DNA of 20,217 nucleotides, taken from Ruminococcaceae bacterium UBA2656 (GTDB lineage Bacteria > Bacillota > Clostridia > Oscillospirales > Acutalibacteraceae). Every line of letters begins with the position of its first letter. Within the stretch, counting starts at the first letter, position 1. This document shows positions 13,094 to 20,217 of this stretch, piece after piece. The notes under the pieces are model-generated. The model saw nothing but the letters and a program-made list of their open reading frames with translations. It was not told where the DNA came from and made no database searches. The stretch covers positions 89,976 to 110,192 of the forward strand of contig DENA01000007.1 in the NCBI GenBank assembly GCA_002359465.1, written 5' to 3'. The position numbers were made by a program, and so were the translations under genes.

Positions 13094-15271
13094 TTATGAA
13101 CGTTTAATAGAAACGATTCCCTCAATATTGTTGAGGCGGTTGATAATGCTGTTCAGATGATCCAGCCCATTGATGGTAATGGTGGCCGAAATAACAGCGC
13201 TGCCGTCTTTGGTTTCCCTGGAATTCAAAGAATGAATGAAGATATGCATATTGAAAAGCTGCTGGGTAACGTCTGCCAGCAGGCCGGAACGGTCGTTTGC
13301 GACAATCTCCAGCGTAGATTTGAATTCCTCTTTTACTTCACCCGTCCAGTGCGCCTTAATCCATCTTTCCGGTTCAGGCGCGTCCTGTAAATTCTGGGGC
13401 ACGTTGGAACAGGTGCGTTTGTGAATGGAAACGCCGAAGCCCCGTGTAATAAAGCCAATGATTTCATCCCCGGGCAGAGGGTTGCAGCAGCGTGAAAATT
13501 TAATCAGGCAATTGTCCATTCCGTCTACCGTAACGCCGCCCACCGGTTTTCTGGACGTCTGCTTGACGGCCGGCTGGGTTGGAGCGGCCGCGGCCGGACG
13601 CTTGTCCTTCATATAGTCTTCTTTAATTTTCGGCATGATTTTCCAAAGCTGGATTCCGCCGTATCCAATAGCGGAATAAACGTCGTCCGCAGTGGTGCAG
13701 TTCTGCTTCGCACCGATTTTTTCAAGTAGGGCGGCAAGCTCGGTTTCGCTCAATTCAATACCATTTCTTCGGAACTCACGCTCCAGTTCGGACTTGCCCT
13801 CAATGATATTCTCTTCCCGTTTCTCACGTTTAAACCATGCGCGTATTTTATTGCGGGCCTCGCTTGTTTTTACAATTTTAAGCCAGTCACGGCTTGGCCC
13901 GCGAGTTTCCTTGGATGTCAGGACCTCGATGATCTGGCCGGTCTTCACCTTATAATCAATCGGTACAATGCGCTTGTCCACTTTCGCGCCGATCATTCGG
14001 TTGCCAACGGCGCTGTGGATGGCATAAGCGAAGTCAATCACAGTGGAGCCCGAAGGCAGGTTGATCACGTCGCCTCTGGGTGTAAACACAAAGACTTCTT
14101 CCGGAGCCAGATCCGATTTAATCGTGCGCACCAGATCGGTAGCGTCTTCATTATCCTTCTGATTTTCAAGCATTTGCCGAATCCACGCCAAGCGCTGTTC
14201 GAGAGAATCTCCGCTTTTATTTCCGATACCGAGCTTATATTTCCAGTGAGCGGCAATACCGTATTCGGCGGTATGGTGCATTTCCCACGTTCTGATCTGC
14301 ACCTCAAACGGAATGCCGTCCTTACCGATGACCGTAGTATGCAGGGACTGGTACATATTCGGTTTCGGCGTGGAGATATAATCTTTAAAACGGTTTGGAA
14401 TCGGGCGGTACATGTCATGGATGACGCCAAGAACATTGTAGCAGTCATTCACTGTATCGACAATGACGCGCACCGCATAGATATCATAGATTTCGTCCAT
14501 GGAGCGTCCCTGGATAAACGTTTTTCGGAAAATTCCGTTGATGCTTTTTACCCGCCCCTCAAGATAGACATTGGGAATCATCGGCGATACACGCTCATAA
14601 ATATCCTTTTTTGTATGGTCGATAAACGCCTTCCGCTCATTGCTCCTCAGGTCAAGGCTACTTTCAATTTCTTCATAGGCAACAGGATCAAGGCAGCGGA
14701 GAGACAGGTCTTCCAATTCCTCTTTCACCGCTCGGATGCCCAGACGGTGCGCGATAGGAGCGTAAACCTCCATATTTTCAAGCGCCTTGTCGCGCTGCTT
14801 CTGCGGCGGCATGAACTCAATGGTGCGCATATTGTGCAGGCGGTCTGCCAGCTTGATGATAATAACGCGGATGTCCTCCGCCATGGCAATCAGCATTTTA
14901 CGCAGATTTTCGGCCTGCTGTTCTTCCCGTGAAGAATACGGGATGCGGCCGAGTTTTGTAACTCCATCGGTCAGATTGGCGATTTCAACACCGAAGCTTT
15001 TCCTGATCTGCTCCAGATTGACCGGCGTGTCCTCCACAACGTCATGTAAAAGGCCGGCGGCAACAGATTCGGTATCCATGCCCAACTCCACCAGAATGCA
15101 CGCAACCGCGACAGGATGAGAAATATACGGCGCACCGGAAAGACGCTTTTGCTCCTCATGGGATTTTACCGCAAGCTGATAGGCGCGGTCAATCACATCC
15201 ATGTCATAGTCGTGTTCACTTTCTTTGATTAATGAAACCAAACGGTCGTAAGTCATCAACGGCCATGCCAT
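13094..15271 (-). CDS. relA: Bifunctional (p)ppGpp synthetase/hydrolase Rel (RelA/SpoT)
   Basis: 725 aa from the ATG at 15271; a GTG at 15280 is an alternative. Domains in order: HD hydrolase (His52, His76-Asp77 in LLHDVVEDT, DRLHNMRT 143-150), synthetase (RFKD 294-297, then YISTPKPNMYQSLHTT, and EVQIRT...AAHWKYK), TGS (about 392-452), a helical/zinc-finger-like region with CCNPLPGDEI, and a C-terminal ACT domain (about 650-725). Known: the RxKD motif marks the bifunctional enzymes, which make and degrade (p)ppGpp in the stringent response; both active sites look intact. It begins one base after the recJ stop codon (TAATATG), so translation of the two is probably coupled. Confidence 0.97.
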   Translation of the reverse strand: MAWPLMTYDRLVSLIKESEHDYDMDVIDRAYQLAVKSHEEQKRLSGAPYISHPVAVACILVELGMDTESVAAGLLHDVVEDTPVNLEQIRKSFGVEIANLTDGVTKLGRIPYSSREEQQAENLRKMLIAMAEDIRVIIIKLADRLHNMRTIEFMPPQKQRDKALENMEVYAPIAHRLGIRAVKEELEDLSLRCLDPVAYEEIESSLDLRSNERKAFIDHTKKDIYERVSPMIPNVYLEGRVKSINGIFRKTFIQGRSMDEIYDIYAVRVIVDTVNDCYNVLGVIHDMYRPIPNRFKDYISTPKPNMYQSLHTTVIGKDGIPFEVQIRTWEMHHTAEYGIAAHWKYKLGIGNKSGDSLEQRLAWIRQMLENQKDNEDATDLVRTIKSDLAPEEVFVFTPRGDVINLPSGSTVIDFAYAIHSAVGNRMIGAKVDKRIVPIDYKVKTGQIIEVLTSKETRGPSRDWLKIVKTSEARNKIRAWFKREKREENIIEGKSELEREFRRNGIELSETELAALLEKIGAKQNCTTADDVYSAIGYGGIQLWKIMPKIKEDYMKDKRPAAAAPTQPAVKQTSRKPVGGVTVDGMDNCLIKFSRCCNPLPGDEIIGFITRGFGVSIHKRTCSNVPQNLQDAPEPERWIKAHWTGEVKEEFKSTLEIVANDRSGLLADVTQQLFNMHIFIHSLNSRETKDGSAVISATITINGLDHLNSIINRLNNIEGIVSIKRS

Positions 15272-15272
15272 A

Positions 15273-17339
15273 TTATTCACCCGCCTTTTCCAATCGTTTC
15301 AATTGATCCAGTATTTTTGAACGGAACAGATCTACTTTATTGACAGTATGAACAATTCCAATCGTACAGATATCGCCGGATTTTTCCAGCATAATCAGAT
15401 TATGTTCAGCAAGCACGTCCAGTGCCGTCAGCAATTTTCCAAAGCCTATTCTCACCGTGCCGATTGCTGACAGCAAACCTGCCGCTTCTCCGCAGAAACC
15501 GTTGCTCCCGCGCACCGCGCGGTAAACGGCGGCAAAGTTGTCACGGTTCGGTATCAGGCCCGCAAGTTCATCCTTCGTCATTGGTTCCTGTCGTTTGGAT
15601 TTTTCATAAAGAGCAAGTCCGTCAATGACTTCGTCTACGTCCATGTCGGAGCGTTTCAAATCCTTTATAAAAACAGAAAGCGTATTCTTTCCGTTATATT
15701 CCCGTGTTTCCAGCGTGACCGCAAGGTCAAGCACATCTCCGGGGCGGTACGGAAACTGTTCCAGCGTGGTGCCGAACTTCATGCAGCGCACTGTTCCGAC
15801 GCCCTGTGTCACCGTAACGCGCAGATGCTTTCCCCCGCCTACCGGTGTAATATCGGACAGTGCCATATGATACAGGCCGAAAAGCGGCTGCGGGTTCCCC
15901 ATTCCAAACGGTTCAAGCGACTGCACATAGCCTGGAACATCCATTGTCAGCTGCTCCGGCTTTAAAAGGCAGTCAATTTTTAGAACAGGAACCGGCATTG
16001 GGCCCCCCAGTGAAGCGGCGTAAGCATTGATCTCTTTCCTAAATTCGGAAATGTTTTTCGTCGGCAGTGAAAGGCCGGCCGCCATGGGATGGCCGCCATA
16101 CCGGGTAAGCAGTTTTTCACAGGAATGCACAGCCTCAAAAAGTGAAAAGCCCTCTATGCTCCTTCCGGACCCCTTAGCTTCTTCGCCGGTATAGGAAATG
16201 ATAATACTCGGTTTCCCGAATTGATCGGTAATGCGGGAGGAAACAATACCGATCACACCGTGGTGCCAGTTTTCGCCCTCAATGACAAGAACGCGGTCAA
16301 AAAGACGTTCCGGTTGCTCACTGAGCTGCTGCAGCGCTTTTTCGTAAATTTCCTTCTCAATCTGGCGCCGGTATTCGTTGTCGTCATTGATGTCGGCAGA
16401 CAGCTCGCCCGCTTCCTCCGGAAATTCGGTGAGCAGCAGACGGACGGCCCTGTCCGGTGAGCCGATACGGCCTGTTGCGTTAATGCGCGGAACGATTGTA
16501 AAGGCCACGTTTCCGGCAGTCAGACGGCGCCCTTCCATCCCTGCCTGTTCCAGTAAAGAACGCAAACCGATGCGGTCGGTGCGCGAAATCATTTTGAGTC
16601 CCGCTTTCACAAAGCTGCGGTTTTCACCGGTAAGCGGAACAACATCCCCGATGGTTCCGATTGCGGCAAGGTCGGCATAATTATCAAGGAGGGCGGTAAG
16701 GTCGCAGTCCTCTCCCTCCAACGCCATGATGAGCTTAAAAGCGATACCGACACCGGAAAAATCCTTAAACGGACTTTTACAGTCGCTCCGGTAAGGGTCT
16801 ACAACGGCACAGGCGGGCGGCAGCTGCGCGCGCGGCCGGTGATGATCCGTAATCACAACATCCATAGAAAGACTGTTGGCATATATCACTTCGTCAATGG
16901 AAGAGATTCCGTTGTCAACGGTGACAATCAGATTAACCTGCTGTTCATGCAGGGTTTTGATCGCGTTTCTGTTAAGACCGTATCCTTCTCCCTCACGCTC
17001 CGGAATATAATACAGCACATTCGCACCGCAGGATTCCAGATAGGAATATAGCATTGCGGTTGAGGTTACTCCGTCCGCATCGTAATCCCCGTAAACAGCT
17101 ATTTTTTCAAATCCGTCCACGGCGCTCAGAATACGGTCAGCCGCCTGACGCATATCAGCCATCAGAAAGGGATCTGAAAAATTCATATCGGATTGAAACA
17201 GTTCGCGGATATGTTCCGCTTCTGTAATCCCCCGCGCCTGCAGCAAAACCGCAAGCAGCTCAGGAATCCCCGTTTCCTTCGACATTTCCGCCGCAGAATG
17301 GTAATCGCACGGAAAAACCTGCCACTTTTTTATAGTCAC
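15273..17339 (-). CDS. recJ: Single-stranded-DNA-specific exonuclease RecJ
   Basis: About 688 aa from the GTG at 17339, which has AGGTG six bases upstream; another GTG at 17348 is possible but has poor spacing. Seen: the DHH-family metal motifs VYGDYDADG (82-90), VTVDNG (139-144) and ITDHH (163-167), the NATGR segment of DHH exonucleases, and GGHPMAAG of the DHHA1 domain. A C-terminal region of about 120 residues beyond the OB domain is present, as in many Firmicutes RecJ. Known: RecJ degrades single-stranded DNA 5' to 3' in recombination and mismatch repair. It has its own promoter and forms an operon with rel. Confidence 0.96.
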   Translation of the reverse strand: MTIKKWQVFPCDYHSAAEMSKETGIPELLAVLLQARGITEAEHIRELFQSDMNFSDPFLMADMRQAADRILSAVDGFEKIAVYGDYDADGVTSTAMLYSYLESCGANVLYYIPEREGEGYGLNRNAIKTLHEQQVNLIVTVDNGISSIDEVIYANSLSMDVVITDHHRPRAQLPPACAVVDPYRSDCKSPFKDFSGVGIAFKLIMALEGEDCDLTALLDNYADLAAIGTIGDVVPLTGENRSFVKAGLKMISRTDRIGLRSLLEQAGMEGRRLTAGNVAFTIVPRINATGRIGSPDRAVRLLLTEFPEEAGELSADINDDNEYRRQIEKEIYEKALQQLSEQPERLFDRVLVIEGENWHHGVIGIVSSRITDQFGKPSIIISYTGEEAKGSGRSIEGFSLFEAVHSCEKLLTRYGGHPMAAGLSLPTKNISEFRKEINAYAASLGGPMPVPVLKIDCLLKPEQLTMDVPGYVQSLEPFGMGNPQPLFGLYHMALSDITPVGGGKHLRVTVTQGVGTVRCMKFGTTLEQFPYRPGDVLDLAVTLETREYNGKNTLSVFIKDLKRSDMDVDEVIDGLALYEKSKRQEPMTKDELAGLIPNRDNFAAVYRAVRGSNGFCGEAAGLLSAIGTVRIGFGKLLTALDVLAEHNLIMLEKSGDICTIGIVHTVNKVDLFRSKILDQLKRLEKAGE

Positions 17340-17365
17340 GCACCACACCTACCCCATAATTGCTT

Positions 17366-17394
17366 ATTGTATCATTTTGACAAAAAATATTCAA
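17366..17394 (-). promoter_or_regulatory. Sigma-A promoter of recJ-rel
   Basis: Minus strand TTGAAT (17389-17394), 17-base spacer, TACAAT (17366-17371) with an upstream TG (extended -10). This sits between the secDF terminator and recJ; the leader is about 20 bases. The rest of the 17395-17453 stretch shows only a small GGAC/GTCC hairpin. Confidence 0.8.
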
Positions 17395-17448
17395 CATTTA
17401 TTCTTCATCACCGCAGGACAGAAGCGTCCGGTTCCGTCGCATAACAAC

Positions 17449-17508
17449 AAAAAGCCACCGATACCGCCGGCAGCTGCAATAAAGAGCTGATCCGGACAGA
17501 TCGGTGGC
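17449..17508 (-). terminator. Large structured terminator after secF
   Basis: Outer 9-bp perfect arms GCCACCGAT/ATCGGTGGC (17500-17508 and 17454-17462) enclose an inner hairpin (CCGG with CCGG and CAGCT with AGCTG, 17467-17475 with 17485-17495), followed by five T on the minus strand (17453-17449). It begins 38 bases after the secF stop. Confidence 0.85.
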
Positions 17509-17545
17509 ATTTATTAAGAAAGAGTAGTCAGCCTGCGCAGAAAAC

Positions 17546-18502
17546 TCAGCCTCTTGCTTCCGCCCTCTTCGCAGCCTTGTGGTTCTGCCACATGACATAC
17601 AGCGGGCCGGCAATACATACGGAGGAATAACAGCCGGTTACAACGCCGACCATCATTGGCAGTGCAAAAGTGGTAACACTGGTCAGCCCAAAAATAGCAC
17701 CGACCACATACACCGTCGCTATGGACGAAAAAGTGCATCCGGCGGTATAAAGGGAACGTGTGAAGGTCTGGTTGATACTGGTATTTACCAATATCGAATT
17801 CGGAGTTTTCGGCCCTAGGAGCCTGCGGTTTTCTCTAATACGGTCATAAATGATAATCGTATCATTCAGAGAATATCCTAAAATCGTCAGCACAACAGCG
17901 ATAAAGCTGTCGTTCAGAGGCATTCTGAATATGATAAAGGTAAAATAAACCATTAAAACGTCATGCAACAGGGCGATAACCGCCATAACACCGGCGGACA
18001 TACCTCCGATTTTTTTAAATCTGAGTGCAATATAAAGAATCAGGAGCAGAGAAGCGATCAAAACGGCAGCCATACACTTTGCAAAAAAGCTGCGTCCCAT
18101 GGAAGGATTCACCGAACTGGATTCAATAACCTGGAAACCGGCGTTCGGATATTTTACCGTGAGCGCTTTCTCGATTGCCTGCTGATTGTCAATGGAAATA
18201 GAGTCTGTTCCCGCAAATGAAATGGAAACGTTGTTCTTTGCGGCCGAACCGTCGGCGGATTTTACGTTTTCGAGAATACGAACCGTAACATCCTTTTTCG
18301 CGGTATCCTGAACAATTTTCTCCACTTCTTCCTGAGTAATGGTACCGGTATAGGAATATTTGATTACCGCGCCGCCGGTAAACTGAATGTCCAGTTGAGT
18401 ACCGAAGATAATGTTGAAAATCAGGCCAATTGCCATGATTCCTATAGAAATGCCAAAAAAGATTTTTCTGTTTTCAAAGAATTTAATGCTAAAAGTTTTC
18501 AT
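17546..18502 (-). CDS. secF: Protein translocase subunit SecF
   Basis: 318 aa from the ATG at 18502, with GGAGG nine bases upstream; longer upstream starts lack a ribosome site. Seen: a first membrane segment (about 13-34), the periplasmic-type FTGG motif (41-44) of SecF, then five more membrane segments; the TILGYSLNDTIIIYDRIREN block (206-225) with Asp214 is the conserved TM4 region involved in proton-driven movement. Known: SecF pairs with SecD to pull preproteins out through SecYEG using the proton gradient. The ATG overlaps the secD stop (ATGA), so the two are translated together. It is followed by the operon terminator. Confidence 0.96.
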   Translation of the reverse strand: MKTFSIKFFENRKIFFGISIGIMAIGLIFNIIFGTQLDIQFTGGAVIKYSYTGTITQEEVEKIVQDTAKKDVTVRILENVKSADGSAAKNNVSISFAGTDSISIDNQQAIEKALTVKYPNAGFQVIESSSVNPSMGRSFFAKCMAAVLIASLLLILYIALRFKKIGGMSAGVMAVIALLHDVLMVYFTFIIFRMPLNDSFIAVVLTILGYSLNDTIIIYDRIRENRRLLGPKTPNSILVNTSINQTFTRSLYTAGCTFSSIATVYVVGAIFGLTSVTTFALPMMVGVVTGCYSSVCIAGPLYVMWQNHKAAKRAEARG

Positions 18503-19908
18503 TCTGCGGCACCTCCATATAACCATTTTTTGCGTGCAAACTTATACCCGGAGATGGATTTTGTCATCAAACGGGTCGCCGTTACACCAAATACGAAGTT
18601 GCCGACAATACCAATAAGCAGCGTATAGCCAAAGGAATAAATAGAACCGGTTGTAGACGGACCAAACAGCATGGAAAGAATGTTTGTCGGTCCGAAAACA
18701 CCCATCAGAATCAAAGCAACGATAATAACGGTAATATTTCCGTCGAAAATTGCCCAGAAGCTGTTGTCGTCGCCTTTTTGAATAGCGCCGTCAAGCGTTT
18801 TTCCTGCCCAGAGCTCTTCTTTGATTCTGGACGCGGTAATGATGTTTGCATCAACACCCATGCCGATAGAAAGTATGATACCGGCGATACCAGGCAGCGT
18901 CATTGTAAAGCTGTTTACAAACGGGAAATATCCCGAAACAGCGGCAAAGGACAAACCGATTTGTCCGAGCAGCGCAATAATGGCGACAAAACCCGGAAGT
19001 CTGAAAACGAGAAGCATAAAGATACAGATGATAGCGAAAGCAATACAGCCGGCAATCAGCATTGCGCGCAGGGAGGACGCTCCCAACAGCGGGCTGATTG
19101 TGCTGAAATTGGAAGTAGTCAGTTTAAATGGAAGCGCGCCGGCAGTGATCTTGTTTGCCAAAGCGGACGCTTCTGCGGCGGTAAAGTTCCCCTCAATGGT
19201 ACACTTGCCGTCCGTAATAACAGCGTTTACCGTCGGGCTTGAAATCATAACATCATCCATCCAGATAGAAATGACCTTGCCCTGCAGTCTTTCTGTCGCT
19301 TCTGCAAATTTCTGTGTGCCGCTGTCGTTCAGTTCAAGACCGACCAGATATTTTGACGTACCGCTTGTCTGATCCTGGGACATCTCTGCTTTGGCGCTTT
19401 TTATATCGCTGCCCTGCAGGATGATGCTGCTGGCGGTTGTCCCCTTCGGAGTCTTATAAACGGGCTGCCCGTCGGAGCCGTTTTCCGTTGTTGTATACTC
19501 GCCGCCCTCGCGGAAGGTAAGCATGGCTGTGGCGGAAAGCTCCTGAATGGCACTTTCAGGGTCAAAAGTCTTTTCGTCGTTCTTCCATGGGAAGCGAACA
19601 ATAATACGATCATGGTCATAATCCGTATATAACTCATAATCGGTAATGTGTTTGCTGGTCATGCGAACCTCGATAATTGATTTAGCGGAATCAATTTGTT
19701 CCTTGGTTGCCTTGGTCGATGTGGCGGGGCTGAATGTAGCCTCGACGCCGCCGTTGATGTCAATTCCCCATCTAATGTCGCTTACACCTTTTATGTAGGT
19801 GTTCGAATTATCCCCGTTTTGTCCCTTAATACCAAAGGTTGCGGTATAAGTTAAAAACAGTATGAGGAGGGCGACGATGAAAAAAACCGGTTTTGCTACT
19901 CGCTTCAT
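18499..19908 (-). CDS. secD: Protein translocase subunit SecD
   Basis: 469 aa from the ATG at 19908 with GGAGG eight bases upstream; a longer frame to 20016 runs through the promoter and is rejected. Seen: N-terminal membrane segment (about 7-26), GIDINGG (48-54, the SecD D1 motif), a P1 head region that is shorter than in E. coli, then five membrane segments from about 282 on, with GMGVDANII (349-357, Asp353) in TM4 followed by RIKEEL. Known: SecD and SecF form one RND-type unit that drives late steps of Sec export. In some Firmicutes they are fused; here they are separate but overlapping genes with their own promoter. Confidence 0.96.
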   Translation of the reverse strand: MKRVAKPVFFIVALLILFLTYTATFGIKGQNGDNSNTYIKGVSDIRWGIDINGGVEATFSPATSTKATKEQIDSAKSIIEVRMTSKHITDYELYTDYDHDRIIVRFPWKNDEKTFDPESAIQELSATAMLTFREGGEYTTTENGSDGQPVYKTPKGTTASSIILQGSDIKSAKAEMSQDQTSGTSKYLVGLELNDSGTQKFAEATERLQGKVISIWMDDVMISSPTVNAVITDGKCTIEGNFTAAEASALANKITAGALPFKLTTSNFSTISPLLGASSLRAMLIAGCIAFAIICIFMLLVFRLPGFVAIIALLGQIGLSFAAVSGYFPFVNSFTMTLPGIAGIILSIGMGVDANIITASRIKEELWAGKTLDGAIQKGDDNSFWAIFDGNITVIIVALILMGVFGPTNILSMLFGPSTTGSIYSFGYTLLIGIVGNFVFGVTATRLMTKSISGYKFARKKWLYGGAAE

Positions 19909-19963
19909 TCGTAAATCCTCCAATTTTGGTTTTCTGTGAATCCTCGCAGACGTAACAAGGTTT

Positions 19964-19992
19964 ATTATATTGTTATTGCCCCAAAAAGTCAA
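19964..19992 (-). promoter_or_regulatory. Sigma-A promoter of secD-secF
   Basis: Minus strand TTGACT (19987-19992), 17-base spacer, TATAAT (19964-19969). Near-consensus, the strongest promoter in the window. The leader to the secD ATG is about 50 bases. Confidence 0.9.
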
Positions 19993-20024
19993 TCGATTTG
20001 GTAAGATTATTAACACATACCGTC

Positions 20025-20049
20025 AAAAAAGAAAGGGAGCGTTGCTCCC
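20025..20049 (-). terminator. Intrinsic terminator after the aminotransferase gene
   Basis: Stem GGGAGC/GCTCCC (20044-20049 with 20035-20040), 3-base loop, extendable by G-T pairs, followed on the minus strand by TTTCTTTTTT. It starts 6 bases after the stop codon. Confidence 0.88.
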
Positions 20050-20055
20050 CCTCTC

Positions 20056-20217
20056 TCATTTGTTTAACAGCTTCTCCGCCGCTGCAAGCTGCACACAGAT
20101 GCAGAACAGCTCCATCGCCTGTTCCAGCTCCGCGACAGGCGGATAAGTCGGCGCGACGCGGATATTCCTGTCATTCGGGTCCTTGCCGTACGGATACGTA
20201 GCACCCGCGCCGGTAAT
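20056..20217 (-). CDS. PLP-dependent aminotransferase, C-terminal end (cut by window edge)
   Basis: Only the last 53 codons and the stop are present. The piece contains GAGATYPYGKDPNDRNIR (residues 3-20 of the fragment) and APTYP, then a helical end (ELEQAMELFCICVQLAAAEKLL in two parts). The RxAP-type arginine and following helix resemble the carboxylate-binding end of fold-type I aminotransferases, closest in my memory to the MocR/alanine-glyoxylate-like Aminotran_MocR group. The substrate cannot be told from this fragment. A terminator follows directly. Confidence 0.65.
   Translation of the reverse strand: MTGAGATYPYGKDPNDRNIRVAPTYPPVAELEQAMELFCICVQLAAAEKLLNK

Noticed and set aside
14015..14932. 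A 305-codon open frame on the plus strand
   Set aside because: It is the antisense of rel, which has intact HD and synthetase motifs. Its composition (rich in His, Arg and Phe) is typical of a shadow frame.
1..20217. CRISPR arrays, tRNA/rRNA genes, insertion sequences, prophage or defence genes
   Set aside because: I found no spaced direct repeats, cloverleaf-like sequences, transposase motifs or terminal inverted repeats; all coding space is accounted for by housekeeping and sporulation genes.

Overview
The window looks like chromosomal housekeeping DNA from an anaerobic, endospore-forming Clostridia, probably near Oscillospiraceae/Ruminococcaceae. That placement is inferred from the gene set (YabP/YabQ, long-form HPF, HemZ, separate SecD and SecF) and the strong GGAGG ribosome sites; I could not test it by search. 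Every supported gene lies on the minus strand, so transcription runs from high to low coordinates. I see no IS element, prophage, CRISPR array, tRNA or rRNA.

In transcription order the layout is as follows. (1) The 3' end of an aminotransferase gene and its terminator (20217-20025). (2) secD-secF, with a near-consensus promoter and a large structured terminator. (3) recJ-rel(relA/spoT), with its own promoter and terminator. (4) A metallo-beta-lactamase-fold hydrolase, hemZ and a short P-loop nucleoside kinase, joined by short overlaps. (5) A monocistronic coiled-coil/zinc-ribbon protein of unknown role, with its own promoter and terminator. (6) The conserved sporulation/division cluster equivalent to B. 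subtilis yabM-yabN-(HU)-yabO(rqcP)-yabP-yabQ-divIC-yabR, covering 9174-4203. (7) A metal-dependent amidohydrolase and a lone fumarase/tartrate-dehydratase alpha subunit. (8) hpf, for ribosome hibernation. (9) A THUMP-domain RNA methyltransferase and the start of a diacylglycerol-kinase-family gene cut by the window edge.

The themes are protein export (SecDF), stringent response and DNA repair (Rel, RecJ), ribosome maintenance (RqcP, YabR, HPF, RNA methyltransferase) and the envelope/spore programme (YabM, YabP, YabQ, DivIC). Two intergenic sites resemble mother-cell sigma-E promoters, one before yabP and one before yabM, which fits the known sporulation control of those families.

I did not find a convincing new biological system. 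The items most worth a second look are regulatory: the sigma-E-like sites, two terminators placed directly against the ribosome site of the next gene, and a bulged dyad in the rqcP leader. Two gene-level oddities are also worth checking: a fumarase alpha subunit without an adjacent beta subunit, and the zinc-ribbon protein.
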